From Solen grandis (lineage: Eukaryota > Mollusca > Bivalvia > Adapedonta > Solenidae): 64,000 nt of DNA. Positions 12,246-25,449 of this stretch are shown here, one piece after another. Position numbers and translations under genes: made by a program. The notes beneath the pieces are model-generated. The model ran no database searches and had not been told where the DNA came from. It worked only from the letters and a program-made list of their open reading frames with translations. How positions within the stretch are numbered: the stretch's first letter is position 1; each line of letters starts with the position of its first letter. The DNA lies in the NCBI GenBank assembly GCA_021229015.1, contig CM037783.1, positions 53,714,647-53,778,646 on the forward strand, read 5' to 3'.

Positions 12246-15200
12246 AGTGTGGATCAGGAGATCAGGTGGTGGTCAGAAATGTCCACAGGCTATGCAACAA
12301 TTTCCAGCCGTGTACTTTGAGAAGGAAATATCCATGAGATTGGAGTAAGGGGCCATTGCTTGCGTTATTTTCTTTTGTTTTTAAAAGGGCTATGCTTTAT
12401 TGTTAGAGAATCTTGTCTCTCTTTTACATTAATGCCCTTACTCTAATTGACTTCAGACAACGGAAGGAAATGTGATCTTGGGGGTAACCTACAGTCCCCT
12501 CTGTGATCATAGGGACAAAAAACAAAATATTACAGTAATTTAGAAGTAACATGAAACTAAAATTTTACACCCTTGTGATCCATGAGGACTATAAATATAA
12601 AGCAAATGCTTTTCAGGGGAATTTAAAGAAGGTTATGCTGAATATAAATGGTAAAATATGTTACTTAATATAAAGCAAAGCTTCAGGAAGTTAGTTTGCT
12701 GATACTGGTTGAATATTAATATGAAATGGTACAAAATTAATGTCCACACTTATAAAATAGTATTGTATATATATGACCCACATGGTCTTCAAGGTCAAGG
12801 TCACAATTACACATTATCCTAAATTATAACTACTCAAATGTATGCACCTTGAGTCAACTAAATAAATCATTAAATTAAGATTTGGGTTCAAAGTTTTTTG
12901 GCTTCCGTGTTATAATGGAGCATGCTGAATGGACTGTGTTTTAATTGAACTACATATACTGTGCACTTTGTATAGGCCTAGCCAGATTTTGATGTAGGTC
13001 AACAAATAAATGGATCCAATAATGCCTTTCCTTCTGATGGAGAACTTGGGATTAAAACTCAATTAAAATAGAGCAATTTCAAATCTCTTCAATCAGGAAA
13101 ATTCAATTTTGAAGATAGAATGTTTCTGGATGCATCAGAGTGTTAGCCTTTTTTATCTTTTATTGCACAATACTTTATCCTAAAATGTTATTCAGATGCA
13201 GTTTTGCAAAAATAAACAATTATAGATACTGTCAATTATTTCTGCACTGCGTTCCTAATTTACAAAATATTAGAAACACATATTGATATATTTCAATTTC
13301 TCAAGAAAATAACTAAATTGATAGATATGGATAATTAGATCAAGGACCCTTCTGGCTTAAGCTGACTTGCATAATGAAGGATGACCTAAATAAAATGATA
13401 CAGAATATTCATAGCCATTAGATTTCTCATCTACGCTTCTGGATAATGCTATAAATATTTGCCTCCTACGATATATGTCCTGAAGATCACATCCCAAAGG
13501 AATCTTTCTTTCACACTCAGTCCAAGGAAATTGTTGGTGACAGGAAACACTAACATTTTTCATTTCCTTAAAGCTCTCCTGGCTATTTCATAGGTGATAA
13601 TAATGGGATTATCATTAATTCATTGATGCAAGGTGAAATAAATGACAGATGTGCAGACTATTGTATTGACCAGCAGACAACTACAGAACCTGGCGTCAAA
13701 TTTTCTGGACATCCAAATGAAGAGCAAAGCTGAGTGATGCCTTTATGAAGAGAATTTATCTGAACCTGGGGTTTCCCATCATAACAACAGTCAAGCTATT
13801 CAGAGACTTTGTTAAACTTTATGGCCATGCTGATCCCAAAATTGTACTAAAGTATAATTGTTCAGGAGTATACTGACAGCTATTACCATTAAAGTCACTG
13901 ACAATTTAGAATATGAGATTAAATTTCACTTAAGTGCTACATACCAAGCAAGAATTTGGGCTACATGAAATCAAAATCTGACCATTGATTTAAAAAACGG
14001 GATTTTGACTATTCTAAAAGATTGTTCAAGGCAACTAGCTGCAACCTCTTGGGGCCTCATAATTATGGTAAATAGCCATAAGGTGATCATTTGTGCAATA
14101 CAAAACTATATTCTGACCATCAGTTTTAGAGAATAAAAATCTGTGAGTAGAACCTGCATTCATTCGGAGAGAAGGAAAAACTAAAACGATCACTGAAGGA
14201 GATTAATACCCTCATTAAACTGCTTTGATACAGAAAAAAGCTTTGCAAATCCTTGACACAATTTTCTAAAAAATCATGCAAATGCTTTAATTCATATATT
14301 GACTGTTCAGATTGAAATTTTCTTTGTTAAAAATTCATAAATAAAAATCTTGCTGTTCAAATTATTTTGGGATTTCAATGATAAAACAAGAGATGGTATA
14401 ATAAGTGGTTCTAGATCAAACAATGTTGTGACATAGACTGACGCAGACGCTTGTATTTAACATTGTTCATAGGTCAGCAAAACCGTACCTCCCCCACACA
14501 TACGATTCAAACAACAGTTTAATCAATAACTCACCAATCCTCAACCAACAAAGACAGAATCCATCTACTATGTAATCAATACATTTGAATATGAAATAAT
14601 TATTGCCACAGGGTTTTGTCTAATAGTGGCAAGTTGTCTATTCAACTAAGTTCACAACACCACCAAGTGGGTTTTACCAGTTTAACAATAACAAAACATC
14701 TTTCAGGGAGAGGGTTGGTTTTCATAGAAAACTGATGTCTACCCCACGCCACACCCATCCCCAAAATCCTGTTTATTTGTAAAAAAAAAAAAAATGAATG
14801 ACTGGTAAAATAAAAGTATTTCTAGTTGTGTGCTAGTTTTAGACACATACACAGACCCAATAGGGAATATGTGGTGTTAAAATACAGGCACAGACTAATA
14901 GATACACTTTCATAACTGTACACTTTCTTCCAAGATGTACTTCTGTGAAGGTGTATAGAATTAATTATTTGGTAACTTATATTATGATTTCAAGTATTCA
15001 TCTGAAGAGAATTTTTTATAGGTAACCTTCAAATGCATCCTCCTTAATTAGAGAATCTGTCCATAATGTAAGGACGGTGCGTATTAGACTTTTTTCGTCA
15101 TTTCTAGACATTTCATTGATTAATCATAATTATTGATTTTTTTTTCAAGTATCGATAATGAATTGATGAAAAAGTATCAACACCATACAGTAACATCGAA

Positions 15201-16225
15201 ATCATTTCTATCGATGGCAGTTACCTACTCCCTTTTTCCTCATTTTCCGTAACACTCCTATATTCTGCAATACTCCTGCTCTACTTATGCTATTGAAATG
15301 AAATTCCATTGATGGACAGAGCTTGACAAGAGAAATTGTCATGCTCAAGGTACATAACTTTGGCATAAATATTTTTGCGTCACCCGTTGTAAGCAGAGGT
15401 GATACATGGGGATTACTTGTCCATACTCTGTCTATCACACTATTTCTGTTGCTTTTTTTGGCAGGTGACAGGTGTGTTCCAAGGAACAATTCTTGTTTTC
15501 TTCAAGAATTCTATAGGAATTTTCAATTCAGAATCTTAATTAAGACAAACAAATCTATAAATTCTGTCTTTCAAAATGAGAAGTAAACAATTCTTTTACT
15601 GAAATTCACAAAGGAATTAATTACAAAAAGTTTGCGGCTTGGTTAACTGTAACAGAAACATAATTAGCCTCACAGTAAATCTGTCTCCTTTCCTGATCTG
15701 CATGGGTAAACTTTTGTTTAAGTCAATTTCCAATCTGGACTGAATTTCACAAATCATCCCCATAATTTGTTATTCTCTTCAAGTAACAAATCTCGAATAA
15801 AAAGCTTGTATAAAAACACTTTATCTCTCAGTTTAGCTAGAAATGTGTTAACTGAACAAGGGTACTTGTATCCCCACTTTGCAACATTTTCACTATATAA
15901 GGGGTCATAATTCTGCAATTATTTAATGAATTTTAACAAAACTTCTCATGCTGGAAAACATTCCTGTATGATTTATAACTCTAAATCATAGAGTTTCAGA
16001 GTTATGTATGGATGGATTGAAGGGTAGGCAGATGAATCAATATGCCCCTAATTCAGGGACATTAAAATTATAGAGGTAATGATCTTCAAATCTTTTACTT
16101 TAGGGGATTTTTAAGTTGAGAAGTTAACTGGGGTCTGAACTAATTTTGAGTGATATATTAGAGGTTTTAGAGCCGTCCAATTAAAGCAGATTAATCAGAG
16201 CTTTTGGAGTGTTCTAACATTAGCA
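12246..16225. other. No recognisable gene
   Basis: About 4 kb of AT-rich DNA. Near 14700-14760 a TAGAAAACTGATGTCTACCCC block resembles the start of the repeat at 29370. At 15208-15489 a short frame matches, loosely, the core of that same repeat type. No host exon can be supported. If the KIAA0513-like gene is intact, this stretch is probably part of its intron. Confidence 0.4.
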
Positions 16226-16592
16226 TCTGGAATTCCTGGAATGGTCTAGTTAAGAGCTCCTGGAATGGTCTAGTTAAGAGCTCCTGGAGGGGTATAGTAT
16301 ACAGCTCCTGGAGTGGCCTAGTTAGGAGCTCCTGGAGTGGCCTAGTTAGGAGCTCCTGGAGTGGTCTAGTTAAGAGCTCCTGGAGTGGCCTAGTTAAGAG
16401 CTCCTAGAGTGGCCTAGTAAAGAGCTCCTGGAAGGGTATAGTTAAGAGCTCCTGGAGTGGCCTAGTTAGGAGCTCCTGTAGTGGCCTAGTTAGGAGCTCC
16501 TAGAACGGTCTAGTTAAGAGCTCCTGGAATGGTCTAGTTAAGAGCTCCTGGGATGGTCTAGTTAAGAGCTCCTGGGTCTAGTTAAGCTTCTG
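16226..16592. repeat. 24-bp minisatellite, about 15 units
   Basis: The unit is GAGCTCCTGGAGTGGCCTAG plus TTAG, with GAGCTC in nearly every copy. The array decays gradually to the right until about 16800 (for example GGTCTAGTTATAGC). The frame that stays open is a result of the 24-bp period. Confidence 0.92.
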
Positions 16593-17799
16593 AAGTAGTC
16601 TAATTACAACTTTAAGAGTGGTCCTATAATGACCTCTTTGAATGGTCTAGTTATAGCTTGTTCTGTGGTCTATTTAGAACTCCCGGAATGATTAAGTGAG
16701 GGTTTCTGGGGTGTTCTAGTTGGATGTTTATATGGTTGGGGCCATCTGTTGTGTTCTAATTCAATCATCTGGAGTGATTTAGTGGTCTAGTTTTGTAGCA
16801 AAAACAATAGAACACTTCAAATTGAAATCTGTAAACCTCATGCAAGAAATAATTGGAATTCAAACAATATACATTAATCAAGATTAAGAAACAAATTGGA
16901 TAATACCTTAAAAAGTTAATTTCATAATAATCTGTGCTTGCTCTTTATGAATTATCTATGAAAGAGCTTGTGTTAGCATGGGTGCTGGGGCAGAAGATAT
17001 GTTTATGACTTGAGACAACAGACACAACAAGAACACCACCTGGGAAATAAGGTCCCCCATTTTGTTTATTCAGATAATTATTCCAGGAAAAAAAAAAAAA
17101 AAAACATTGATAAAATTTCTGACTCTAGGGGCTGAATTTTTACAACCAATGTTGCAGTTTATTATTGTCAAACCTCCCCTGGAAGAGACCTAGATCTGCC
17201 CGTTCATCTGCCCATTGACTAGGATGCATAATACTACAGTAAGTATGATTTCATTCAATTACAAGTTTTAATTAACTGATAATTTCCTCAGACTTTTCTA
17301 CTGAGGACACCTTTTATGTATGCTCACAATTGTACCTCAGTGGTTCCTTAATTAAAACTTAAAATGGCTGAATAAGTCAAAGACTTGGGACAAAAACTAT
17401 TCTAACTGCTTTATAATATTTTGAAATTTTGCACTACGCTCTTTAAGTGTTTATTTTTTTTTATATATTTTTAGACATTCAAATTCTAAACTTATTATAT
17501 GTCATTTTAGCAACTTATTGTGCTGATATTTCAATTCCTTAATCAACTATATCTACAAGCATTTCATTAATTACTAAACAATAAGCACATCCCTTAAGAT
17601 GGCCAAAACAATTTCATGCTCTATCTACTTGCAAACAGCAGACAATACTGTTATTTTTTATTTCAATTGTCTAACATGGCCTTGATTGGTAATCTGATTG
17701 GATGGCGAAGCAGTTACTGCAATCATGATCTATAATAAAAGAGTCAAGTATTAGTAAGCTTTATTAATAAAGACAAATGCTACTGAGGTTAACACTTAC
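16593..17799. other. Probable intron next to the KIAA0513-like exon
   Basis: A decayed tail of the 24-bp array, then AT-rich DNA. It lies downstream of a strong 5' splice site on the minus strand at 17799, so at least the right part should be intronic. Confidence 0.5.
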
Positions 17800-18965
17800 T
17801 TGGTTTTGAAGATCTTGCCTACAAACAATTTCATGAAACTCATGCATTCCAAGGTCAAATCATCTGGTTGGCTATCCAAACTGTAATTAGAACTCCAAGA
17901 CCTTTCAGAGCCAATGGAATCCAGCCTTCTTTTATGTTCATCCTCGTATTCCGGTTCAGACGACTCTACACTGGTCTGATTATTCAAACTACTCTCATGT
18001 ATATCCACTTCAGATGACTCCACGCTACTAACACTTGGATATTTTTCACCTGATTTTTCATTATCCTCGGAACTTTTCAAGTTTCTGCGATTGACAATAG
18101 GTTTTGGGTGGAAGTCCTCTAACTCTGGCTCATCGAAAGAAATGAGATCGCCCATTGGAAGAAGAGTTTTTCTTTTATTAAAAACATTATCATCCTCTGC
18201 CTGAACTTCCGGTTCAAGCTCAGCCTGATAATCATCAAACAGCATTTCATCTACTGTGCTTGATCTACGCTTCGTGGTAGCAAGACTGGGTGCTCGCGTT
18301 CTTTCTTCTCCTGTATTTCTTTCACTGTGCACATATCTCTCTGAATCACTAGAATGTCCACTTGAAATTCGCGGAGAATTTGTTGAACTGCGTGAGCTTC
18401 TTCGTCCGGTTCTGTTAGGGTTATACGGAGGAGGTGGAATGGTTGGTGGGGTGGCACGGTCTTTTGCCCTTGGTCCAGGTCCCACACTTGAAGACCTTTT
18501 TTCTGGAGTAGCGACTTTTGTCGGTGAATATATGGGCTCATCAAAGCTCATGTTGACTCCACTTTTGACAAATTTCTCCTCATTAATACTTCCATTGCTA
18601 CTTGACCCACTGCCATGGCGCTTCATTTGTGATCTCTCCCCCAAGCTATTTCTACTATCATTTGTTTTTGACACTAATTTTTCCTCACTGTTTTCCTTAT
18701 TCACCATAGCTTTCTCTTCAGACATTGGAGGTGTGGTCTTCGTTTCACTGGTGTACTCTTCATCTGAATACCTGGCCGGGGAGCTGTCAGAATCTCCAAG
18801 GCTGCTCCCACTTGGACTACTTTTCATCATTGCTCCAACACTCTCAATTTTATTTGTCAAGTCATTCATTAACCCATTCTTTTTGGCCATCATTGAGCTG
18901 AAGAAACGGGACGTTCCCTCGGAGAAGCTATCCCCGCCTGAAGAAAGTTTTCTCCGAAAATCCAT
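17800..18965 (-). CDS. KIAA0513-like protein, first coding exon
   Basis: The exon encodes 388 codons plus two bases. The ATG at 18965 is preceded by an in-frame TAA four codons upstream, which fixes the start. The exon ends at 17800 in front of a strong donor (CAA|GTAAGT). The protein is highly polar and probably disordered. It has an N-terminal, possibly amphipathic stretch (residues 20-48, FFSSMMAKKNGLMNDL), many Ser-Pro sites, a PPPY motif near 178-181 and acidic blocks. The segment GDLISFDEPE at 272-281 and the last 30 residues (SWSSNYSLDSQPDDL, then FMKLFVGKIF) resemble the region of human KIAA0513 that precedes its conserved domain. That assignment comes from remembered similarity. Human KIAA0513 is a cytoplasmic protein of uncertain role. 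Later exons were not located. Confidence 0.6.
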
Positions 18966-19066
18966 ACTGATGTCTTACCCAGTTTTTCCGCTGAATTTAC
19001 GACAGATTCAACAATTGATTATTTTGTAGTCAGTTTCCCATTCCATCTCTCACATAGCGGAAATTC
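18966..19066 (-). other. Probable 5' UTR of the KIAA0513-like exon
   Basis: On the minus strand, a pyrimidine-rich CACTTGCTTCAG acceptor ends at 19067, and the following bases run without an ATG in frame to the start codon. This would make the exon 19066-17800, with further 5' UTR exon(s) upstream. Inference from the splice pattern only. Confidence 0.35.
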
Positions 19067-19699
19067 CTGAAGCAAGTGAAAGAAAAATAACTGCAAAGAA
19101 ACAATGATTCCAAGGACACACTAAGGATTAAGAAAGCAATGAATAGCATTTTCAAAAGTGCTGAATGTTTAATATCTAAATGACATGTTAATGTGTGAAC
19201 ATTCTTGGAAATACGATCGGATAACTGCAGTGCTTTTTTTAACACTTTGCTAGAGGTTCAACAGTGATGCTAACATATAAACAGTTCAATAACATAAGAG
19301 TAGTTACAGCAATTGACAGTTAACTTGGGCCATAGTAAATCAAATATGCAGAATTTGTTGTAATTAACATATTCTTCAGGTTTTAATATGAAAAGAATAA
19401 ACAGTTTAATTGTAATGTTGCTGTTTTTTTTTTCTTTTTTTTTTAGGGGGAGGGTTTTTGTGGGTGTAAATTTTTTCTTCTCTATGAAAGTCATCTTTTT
19501 ATCACCTGCTATAAATCATTAACCTTACTTGGCACTAAAAATACTTAAAACACTTTGGCATGTATTTCATTATTCTTTGTTCCCAAACAATAGTACCTAA
19601 TTATGACTTCATTTCTAAATAAGCATTGTCAGATAAATACCTGGGAGATGAGGAAAGAACATCATATAAACTATTCAGAGACTGAGTCTGACTTATTAT

Positions 19700-20055
19700 G
19701 GGATGACATGATATCAGACCTTTCTGTGGAATATCATGGTATCAGACTTTTCTATTGATATAACATGGTATCAGACTTTTCTAGGGTGTACAATGATATC
19801 AGACATTTCTATGGTAAATCCTTATATCATACATTCCCATGTTATATCATTTTCTCAGACTTTTCTGATGGTATACCATGGTATAAAACATTTCTATGGT
19901 AAATCATGAAATCAGACATTCCCATGCTATGTCATGGAATAAGTTTCTTTTTTATTTTAATCATTTATCATGGTATCAGACATTTCTGATGGTAAACCAT
20001 GGTATCAGACATTCTATGGTAAATCATGAAATCAGACATTCCCATGTTAGGATGA
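19700..20055. repeat. Degenerate repeat of about 30 bp (ATCAGACATTTCTATGG)
   Basis: About a dozen diverged units follow ATGGTATCAGACTTTTCTATGG. Spacing varies between about 28 and 36 bp. No coding role is seen. Confidence 0.7.
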
Positions 20056-20683
20056 TTGATGGTGTAATTAATGAAATCAAAATAGTATAGGGTTAATTTC
20101 ATTTTATCCCACTTTAATTAGTGCCAAAAGGCTTCTGTCTACTTACTGATATTTAAAACAACTAATAAGTATTCTATTATAAAGCCTGTTTTGTTTGTGA
20201 ATTTTCCAATGGTCAGACAATTTCAGTGATAAAACAACATCCAGCTAATCACAGGTGAAGAAAGACAAAGTTCACCAAGGCCTCCAGATAAAACCACCAA
20301 CCTAGTGCAATCCAGCCATGCCAGGGCTTCCACAAGTGGAAACTCCCGAGTGACCAGACTGGAACTGCAACCAACAGTGGTGGGGGTAACTTACAAATGG
20401 ATCTGGCCCCAAGTTCTTAAAGATAATGAAAAACATACTCAAACTATGAAAGTTTGATACATGAGCCATGTTCACAATATCTTTTAAGCACAATCTCAGC
20501 TAAGTCAAATTTCATACTCAATTATGTTTGAGGCAGTGTTTGAAAACATTCCATATTTAATACTCAAAATAAGGCTTCAGCATGATTTTTGAGAGATTTT
20601 TGTTTTGAGAACACTGCTTTCATATCATTCAACCATTTTCTGAGGCTTAACCTCAAATGATTGAGCATATACCTGAGTATGCC

Positions 20684-20925
20684 TTAACCCTTTCCCTCAT
20701 AGAGGAAACCATGAAAAGACCTATGCGAACAACATAAAACCAGATCAGCCTGCGAATAACTCGAAGGCTGATCAGGTTTTATGCTGTTCGCTGCTCCTCA
20801 GTGGTCTGGAAATGAGGATTTTGTAATTAAATTTGGTAAGGTTTAATTGTGGTTTTCTGCAGATCAGGCTTTATGAGATACCCATAGAGTGCGTCAAAAT
20901 GAGTCTATATGAGGGAAAGGGTTAA
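20684..20925 (-). mobile_element. TTAA hairpin MITE, copy 3
   Basis: TTAA at both ends (20684 and 20922) and the same tips and central palindrome. It is inverted relative to copy 1. One arm has AATAACTCGAAGG, so the stem is slightly degraded. Confidence 0.85.
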
Positions 20926-21067
20926 ATCATACTTAAGGGTTTTATACTGGATATTTAAAAGCCCTTGTGTGATAATGAGTTATATTCCTTAAATACTGAT
21001 ATAGTCATCCTTGTTTCTTACAGCATTTTCGAACACATTGAACAATAAGTCACAGCAAAATACAACT

Positions 21068-21225
21068 TAAATGTCTGATAAACTCTCTTACAAGGCTAAT
21101 TATCTCCCTTGCCTGGCTCATTAACTCCCTTTTCTGACTGATTAACTCCTTTATTAGGCTGATAAATTCCCTGCCAGGGCTGATTAACTCCCTTGCATGG
21201 CTGATAACTGCTTCAGACAAGTTTG
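21068..21225. repeat. Tandem repeat of about 30 bp (GATTAACTCCCTT)
   Basis: Five to six units of CTGATTAACTCCCTTGC.TGG with substitutions. The open frame on the minus strand (repeated ELIS) follows from the period. Confidence 0.75.
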
Positions 21226-22015
21226 ACAATCTGTGTTTATTTTTTCTTAGGCCTTTTAAAGCAACCATAATTTGTTTGTCCCCAGTTGCTCTCAGCTAAG
21301 CCTCCACAAATGGCCAATTATCGCTACCAAGATGTCTGTCACCTGAGAAGGGCCAATAAGTGGGGGGAGAGAGAGAGTATGTGTGGGCTAATTAATGGGT
21401 GAATCTTTCCTTCTCTGTTCTCAACACATTAATGATTGATCTTGTTAGTGAGATACAGCATGGCAGGTGAACAATGGTGCAATAACTAAGGTCTTGCTGG
21501 ACTGTGATGCAGGTACCGTGGGGTATAGATACTGTTAAAATCAATAGAGGTGATTATGGGTAGACAGACTGGGTTTCAGCATACCCGGCCATTGAAGCTG
21601 CAAACCTTGACAGAAAGGTATTGACCATATTCAAACTCAAGACAGAAATTCATACAGCAACTGGCCTGCTATTTGGGGCTCCATGTCTGAACAAACAATA
21701 TTTATTTAAATTTGCATTCACATCCAAATAAAGCAGTTAATACATTTTGAGGACAGACTGCAAATTTATTGTCTTCTACCTATATACACACTTCACTTGG
21801 GATAGTCTGATATACCTGTATATGGATATCACTTCTGTGTTCATACATATTTACATTTTATAATACCATATCTTAGTTTTAATTTTGCAACTCTGATAGG
21901 AAATATCTGTAATTCTTTTACAATAATATTCCTGCTTAAACATTGATTTCTGGTGAATAGGCCCATAATGGTAGGTATGTGTTCTTTCTATTCATCTGGT
22001 TAAATGAATATATAA

Positions 22016-22026
22016 ATAAAAAAATA

Positions 22027-22087
<61 letters not shown>

Positions 22088-22089
22088 AA
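22016..22089. repeat. (AAAT)n microsatellite
   Basis: A near-perfect run of AAAT/AATA units of about 70 bp. Confidence 0.95.
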
Positions 22090-23950
22090 TGAGTGTTTAG
22101 GAAAATAAGGGATTTGTAAAACTTCAACAACATTAACAAATATCTGAAGATGTTTCATGATGAATACAGCTCCTGATCTTTGCAATGAATTGAACTTGTT
22201 CTTAATGGAATTTGTGGTAATTGCATGTTGATTGTTTGTTTGTTTTTGGAATTAAAGTTTAATAAGTTCTCTCTGATACACTTAAGGGGAGAATGGAAAC
22301 AAGAGAAAAACTTTCATCAGGCTAATATTGCTATAAAAGCAACAATTAAACATAATGCATTTCTCTGATTTTCTCTGGCTGTCAATCAAAATTAAAGCTG
22401 TATCATTCTGTTTCAATTAAAACTTCTCTCAGTCCCAAAGATGCAAAGAATTTCAATTAATTTGCATTATATCCTTTAACAAAGAATTAATTCCAGATTA
22501 GATATGACAAGAATCTGGAGTTTTGAGTGAAGTTTACCAAGTAACAAAGATAGAATATTAAAGACATTTTCCTAAAATCCATGAAAAACAGTATAAAATT
22601 AATGATGGTACTGATTTTGCTCTAAAATTATTTGGAAATTATATGAATTTATCAGTTAATATGGAGCAATGTTGTCATTGTGATTAGCAATTAACATGAC
22701 TGATCAGGTGTTGTTGGTTCAAATTTAAGCTTGCCTACTACCTAAATGCAAGTGGAAATTTAGAAATGCGATAACAAATTCATGCACCTGCTTTTTTTTT
22801 GCAAGTGTAAATAGAGTAGTTAATGTTGTGTTAAAAAACTATGGTTACAAGATGGTGGTTTTCTGGAGAAAGACAGAAAAGATTCACCACTCTGCTTTAT
22901 GGGGCCTGAAACTAAAATTACATGCTCAGCTTGTTGTCACTGTATGCTATGGTTCATAGCCTTGCACTGTGTTGTTAAAACTGACACCTGACCCTTTACA
23001 AATAAAGAATTTGAAACTTTAAAACTGCAAGTTGATTTTTCATTTAGCAAGTAAAAAAATTTACTACTTGCTGAAAATAGCACGTGCAAAATCTGGCAAA
23101 ATTCAAACCCTGAAGGTCTGCTTAAATGAACAGCTTTTCAAAGATGCCTTATGAAAATTAAATACAATACAGTGCAATCTTAGGTAATTAAGATTCTAAG
23201 TAAATGAAGCCTGTGTTTGGTAGGGTATCTTTAATATCATATCAATGTGGCTCCTTTGAGTTCATGGTATGATCCTGACGCTCATTCCATCAATCATACT
23301 TAGCACAAAGTAATGTTTGAATACTTAGCAGCAATTTTCATCATTCTTTTTCTTTAATAAAATTACCCCAAAACATTTCATACTGTTAGTTATTAAGCTA
23401 ATAATTTAAGTTAGCTTTGTCATTTACGTAAATAAAACAGGAATAATGGAATGCATTTCTACCTAAGTAAGAATTCTAAGTACATTACTTAGCACTAATT
23501 ATTGTTGGTGGGAATGCAGCCAATTCTGACTGCAAACGAGTCCACTGTAGAAATCTGTAAAAAATTATGACGGCGGGCAAACTTAGGAAAATAACCGATA
23601 ATTACAAACTAATCACATAAGTCTATTACAGAGCTGTAATTGGTTTCTATATAACTTACGGTTTATTGTCACCACTCTAATTAATCGAAAGGCCAGTGGA
23701 GACTGAAAACACCAAGCAGTGATTAGGCACAAACATATATAGGATATTGGTTGATTCTTAAGTAACATCATAGAACAGATCAGAACAGAATCTTTATTTG
23801 ACTTAAGCACAAAGCTCTTCATCACAAAAGCAACAAAATACAAAGCATGCAACATGGTAAACTACATGTATATAGATATATATATATGAATAATAATGTG
23901 AGATATGTGAGAGTGGCATTATAATCAGCTGAATTTAATATCCAGATGCA
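22090..23950. other. No recognisable gene
   Basis: AT-rich DNA. A box-B-like GGTTCAAATTT near 22714 hints at an old tRNA-derived fragment, too weak to call. No exon is supported. Confidence 0.4.
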
Positions 23951-23989
23951 TAATTATTTATCAAAACTACTTAGGTGGTTAGATAGTTA

Positions 23990-24300
23990 AGTAATTATAC
24001 TGAAAAATTAAGTATATTATCTCTAAGCTGAAATCCTTTTTTACAATAAATTGCTAATTTAGTTAATAATTCTTTGTTTTCAGTGCTCAGAAGTTCCAAA
24101 AATTTAGACATATTTGGTCTGTTTGAATAATACTTGGGTAGATACTTTGATCGTAATTATGTATAAAATGGACAAATAATAAGAAAATGAAATTCATCTT
24201 CTATATCATTTCTATTACATAAATTGCACTTCCTGTCATGTCTTGATATGGCGAGAATATCAGCCTTGAATATCACTATTGAGAAGGTCTGATACTGTAT
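23990..24300 (-). pseudogene. LINE C-terminal Cys-His tail
   Basis: Conceptual translation contains CNLCNRNDIEDEFHFL followed by ICPFY, then LLTKLAIYCKKGF. The C-x2-C...H...C spacing is typical of the tail after the reverse transcriptase in many LINE ORF2 proteins. At least one in-frame stop follows ICPFYT. It continues the same element as the reverse transcriptase fragment on the other side of MITE copy 4. Confidence 0.7.
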
Positions 24301-24543
24301 TTAACCCTTTCCCTCATAGAGGATACCATGGAAAAGACCTATGCGAACAGCATAAAACCAGATCAGCCTGCGAGTAACTCGCAGGCTGATCAGGTTTTAT
24401 GCTGTTCGCTGCTCCTCAGTGGTCTGGTAATGAGGATTTTACATTTAAATTTGGTAAGGTTTGAGTTTGACTTTCTGCAGATCAGACTTTATGTGGTACC
24501 TATTGAGTGCGTCAAAATGAGTATATATGAGGGAAAGGGTTAA
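24301..24543 (-). mobile_element. TTAA hairpin MITE, copy 4 (in LINE)
   Basis: TTAA at 24301 and 24540, intact tips and a near-perfect palindrome. It belongs with copies 10 and 11 to a subfamily with GGTAATGAGGATTTTACA and GAGTTTGACTTTCTGC in place of the common GGAAATGAGG/GGTTTTCTGC. It sits exactly where the LINE reverse transcriptase breaks off. Confidence 0.88.
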
Positions 24544-24960
24544 GTGTTTAACTGTAAGTCTAACTTCGTTGTACATAGCTCTAACAACCAACAACAGTTT
24601 TCACCAATCCCATTTTGTAGCAGCTTAAACCACAACGAATTTCTGTCAATGTAGTTGTAGGCTTTGCGAAAATCACCCATGCATGTATACAACTTTTCCT
24701 TCTTACGTATTTGTCTTTCTATCAATGAATTAAACACAAAAATACAGTCAACTGTACTGCTGTTCTGTTTAAAACTGAACTGTGAGTCTTGAATAACCCG
24801 ACTGCTGGTTGACCATTTCTTAAGCCTTTCTTTCACTATGACTGTAAAAAGCTTACAAAAACAAATACCAGTAGTAATTATAATGCCACGGTAATTATTG
24901 GGATTTGAAGTATCACCTTTTTATACAGTGGCTTTATGATGCCAATTGACCAGCTTTGTG
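24544..24960 (-). pseudogene. LINE reverse transcriptase fragment
   Basis: The translation includes KERLKKWSTSSRVIQDSQFS, FKQNSSTVDCIFVFNSLIE and YTCMGDFRKAYNYIDR. These match the early motifs of LINE reverse transcriptases (the QFGF, KK and FVDFRKAFD-like blocks, with substitutions). The frame ends at MITE copy 4. The polymerase active-site motif is not present. Confidence 0.8.
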
Positions 24961-25108
24961 GAAACATATTACTGTAAAGTATATAATTAAACATGATTTC
25001 TAACGGTTTCCCTAAAATATTCATACACTCCTTAAAATATTCATATATAATGCAATCTATGGAACAAGCCTAATTATTATTGCCTAAACTTTCCCCTTAA
25101 GAAGTCAT

Positions 25109-25420
25109 TTATCGCTGAACAAACATTATTCTGTTACTATTACATTTGTCATCATACCATTCTTGTTTGTTTTTATCAAAATTTTCAAACTGACATTGTT
25201 TATCTTCCATTTTTCTTTCCAAATACTTCTTTCCACGTTCATTAAGATAGTTGGTGAATGTTTGTACAAGTACATAGGGGTTTTCAAACTTATCAACATA
25301 ATCCTGTAATTCATTATCTAGCTGTAATATGCTCGTAATTAATTCCATTCTCAAATTATCTCTATATATCGGGTTCCATCTATAAGTAACATTATGACCA
25401 TTATTTGGAGTGTCCATCAA
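25109..25420 (-). pseudogene. LINE linker between endonuclease and reverse transcriptase
   Basis: A 103-codon open stretch with the typical linker order: YRWNPIYRDN, a helical middle, then NKQEWYDDKCNSNR. The W.D.KC pattern is common just before the reverse transcriptase in LINE ORF2. It joins the endonuclease remnant upstream and the reverse transcriptase fragment downstream. Confidence 0.65.
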
Positions 25421-25449
25421 AACAGAATGTGTCTTGATAGAAAAGGTGT

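Noticed and set aside
13357..13563. 68-codon minus-strand frame as a downstream exon of the KIAA0513-like gene
   Set aside because: The residues do not resemble the conserved part of that protein, and no matching acceptor phase was found.
18256..19029. 257-codon frame on the plus strand opposite the KIAA0513-like exon
   Set aside because: It is a shadow of the serine/proline-rich coding exon on the other strand, which has a fixed start, an upstream stop and a strong donor.
22016..22185. Frames rich in FIYL repeats
   Set aside because: Translation of the (AAAT)n microsatellite.
24328..24543. 71-codon frame in MITE copy 4 and its relatives in copies 10 and 11
   Set aside because: It spans a non-coding palindromic MITE; other copies have stops in the same frame, so coding is not supported.
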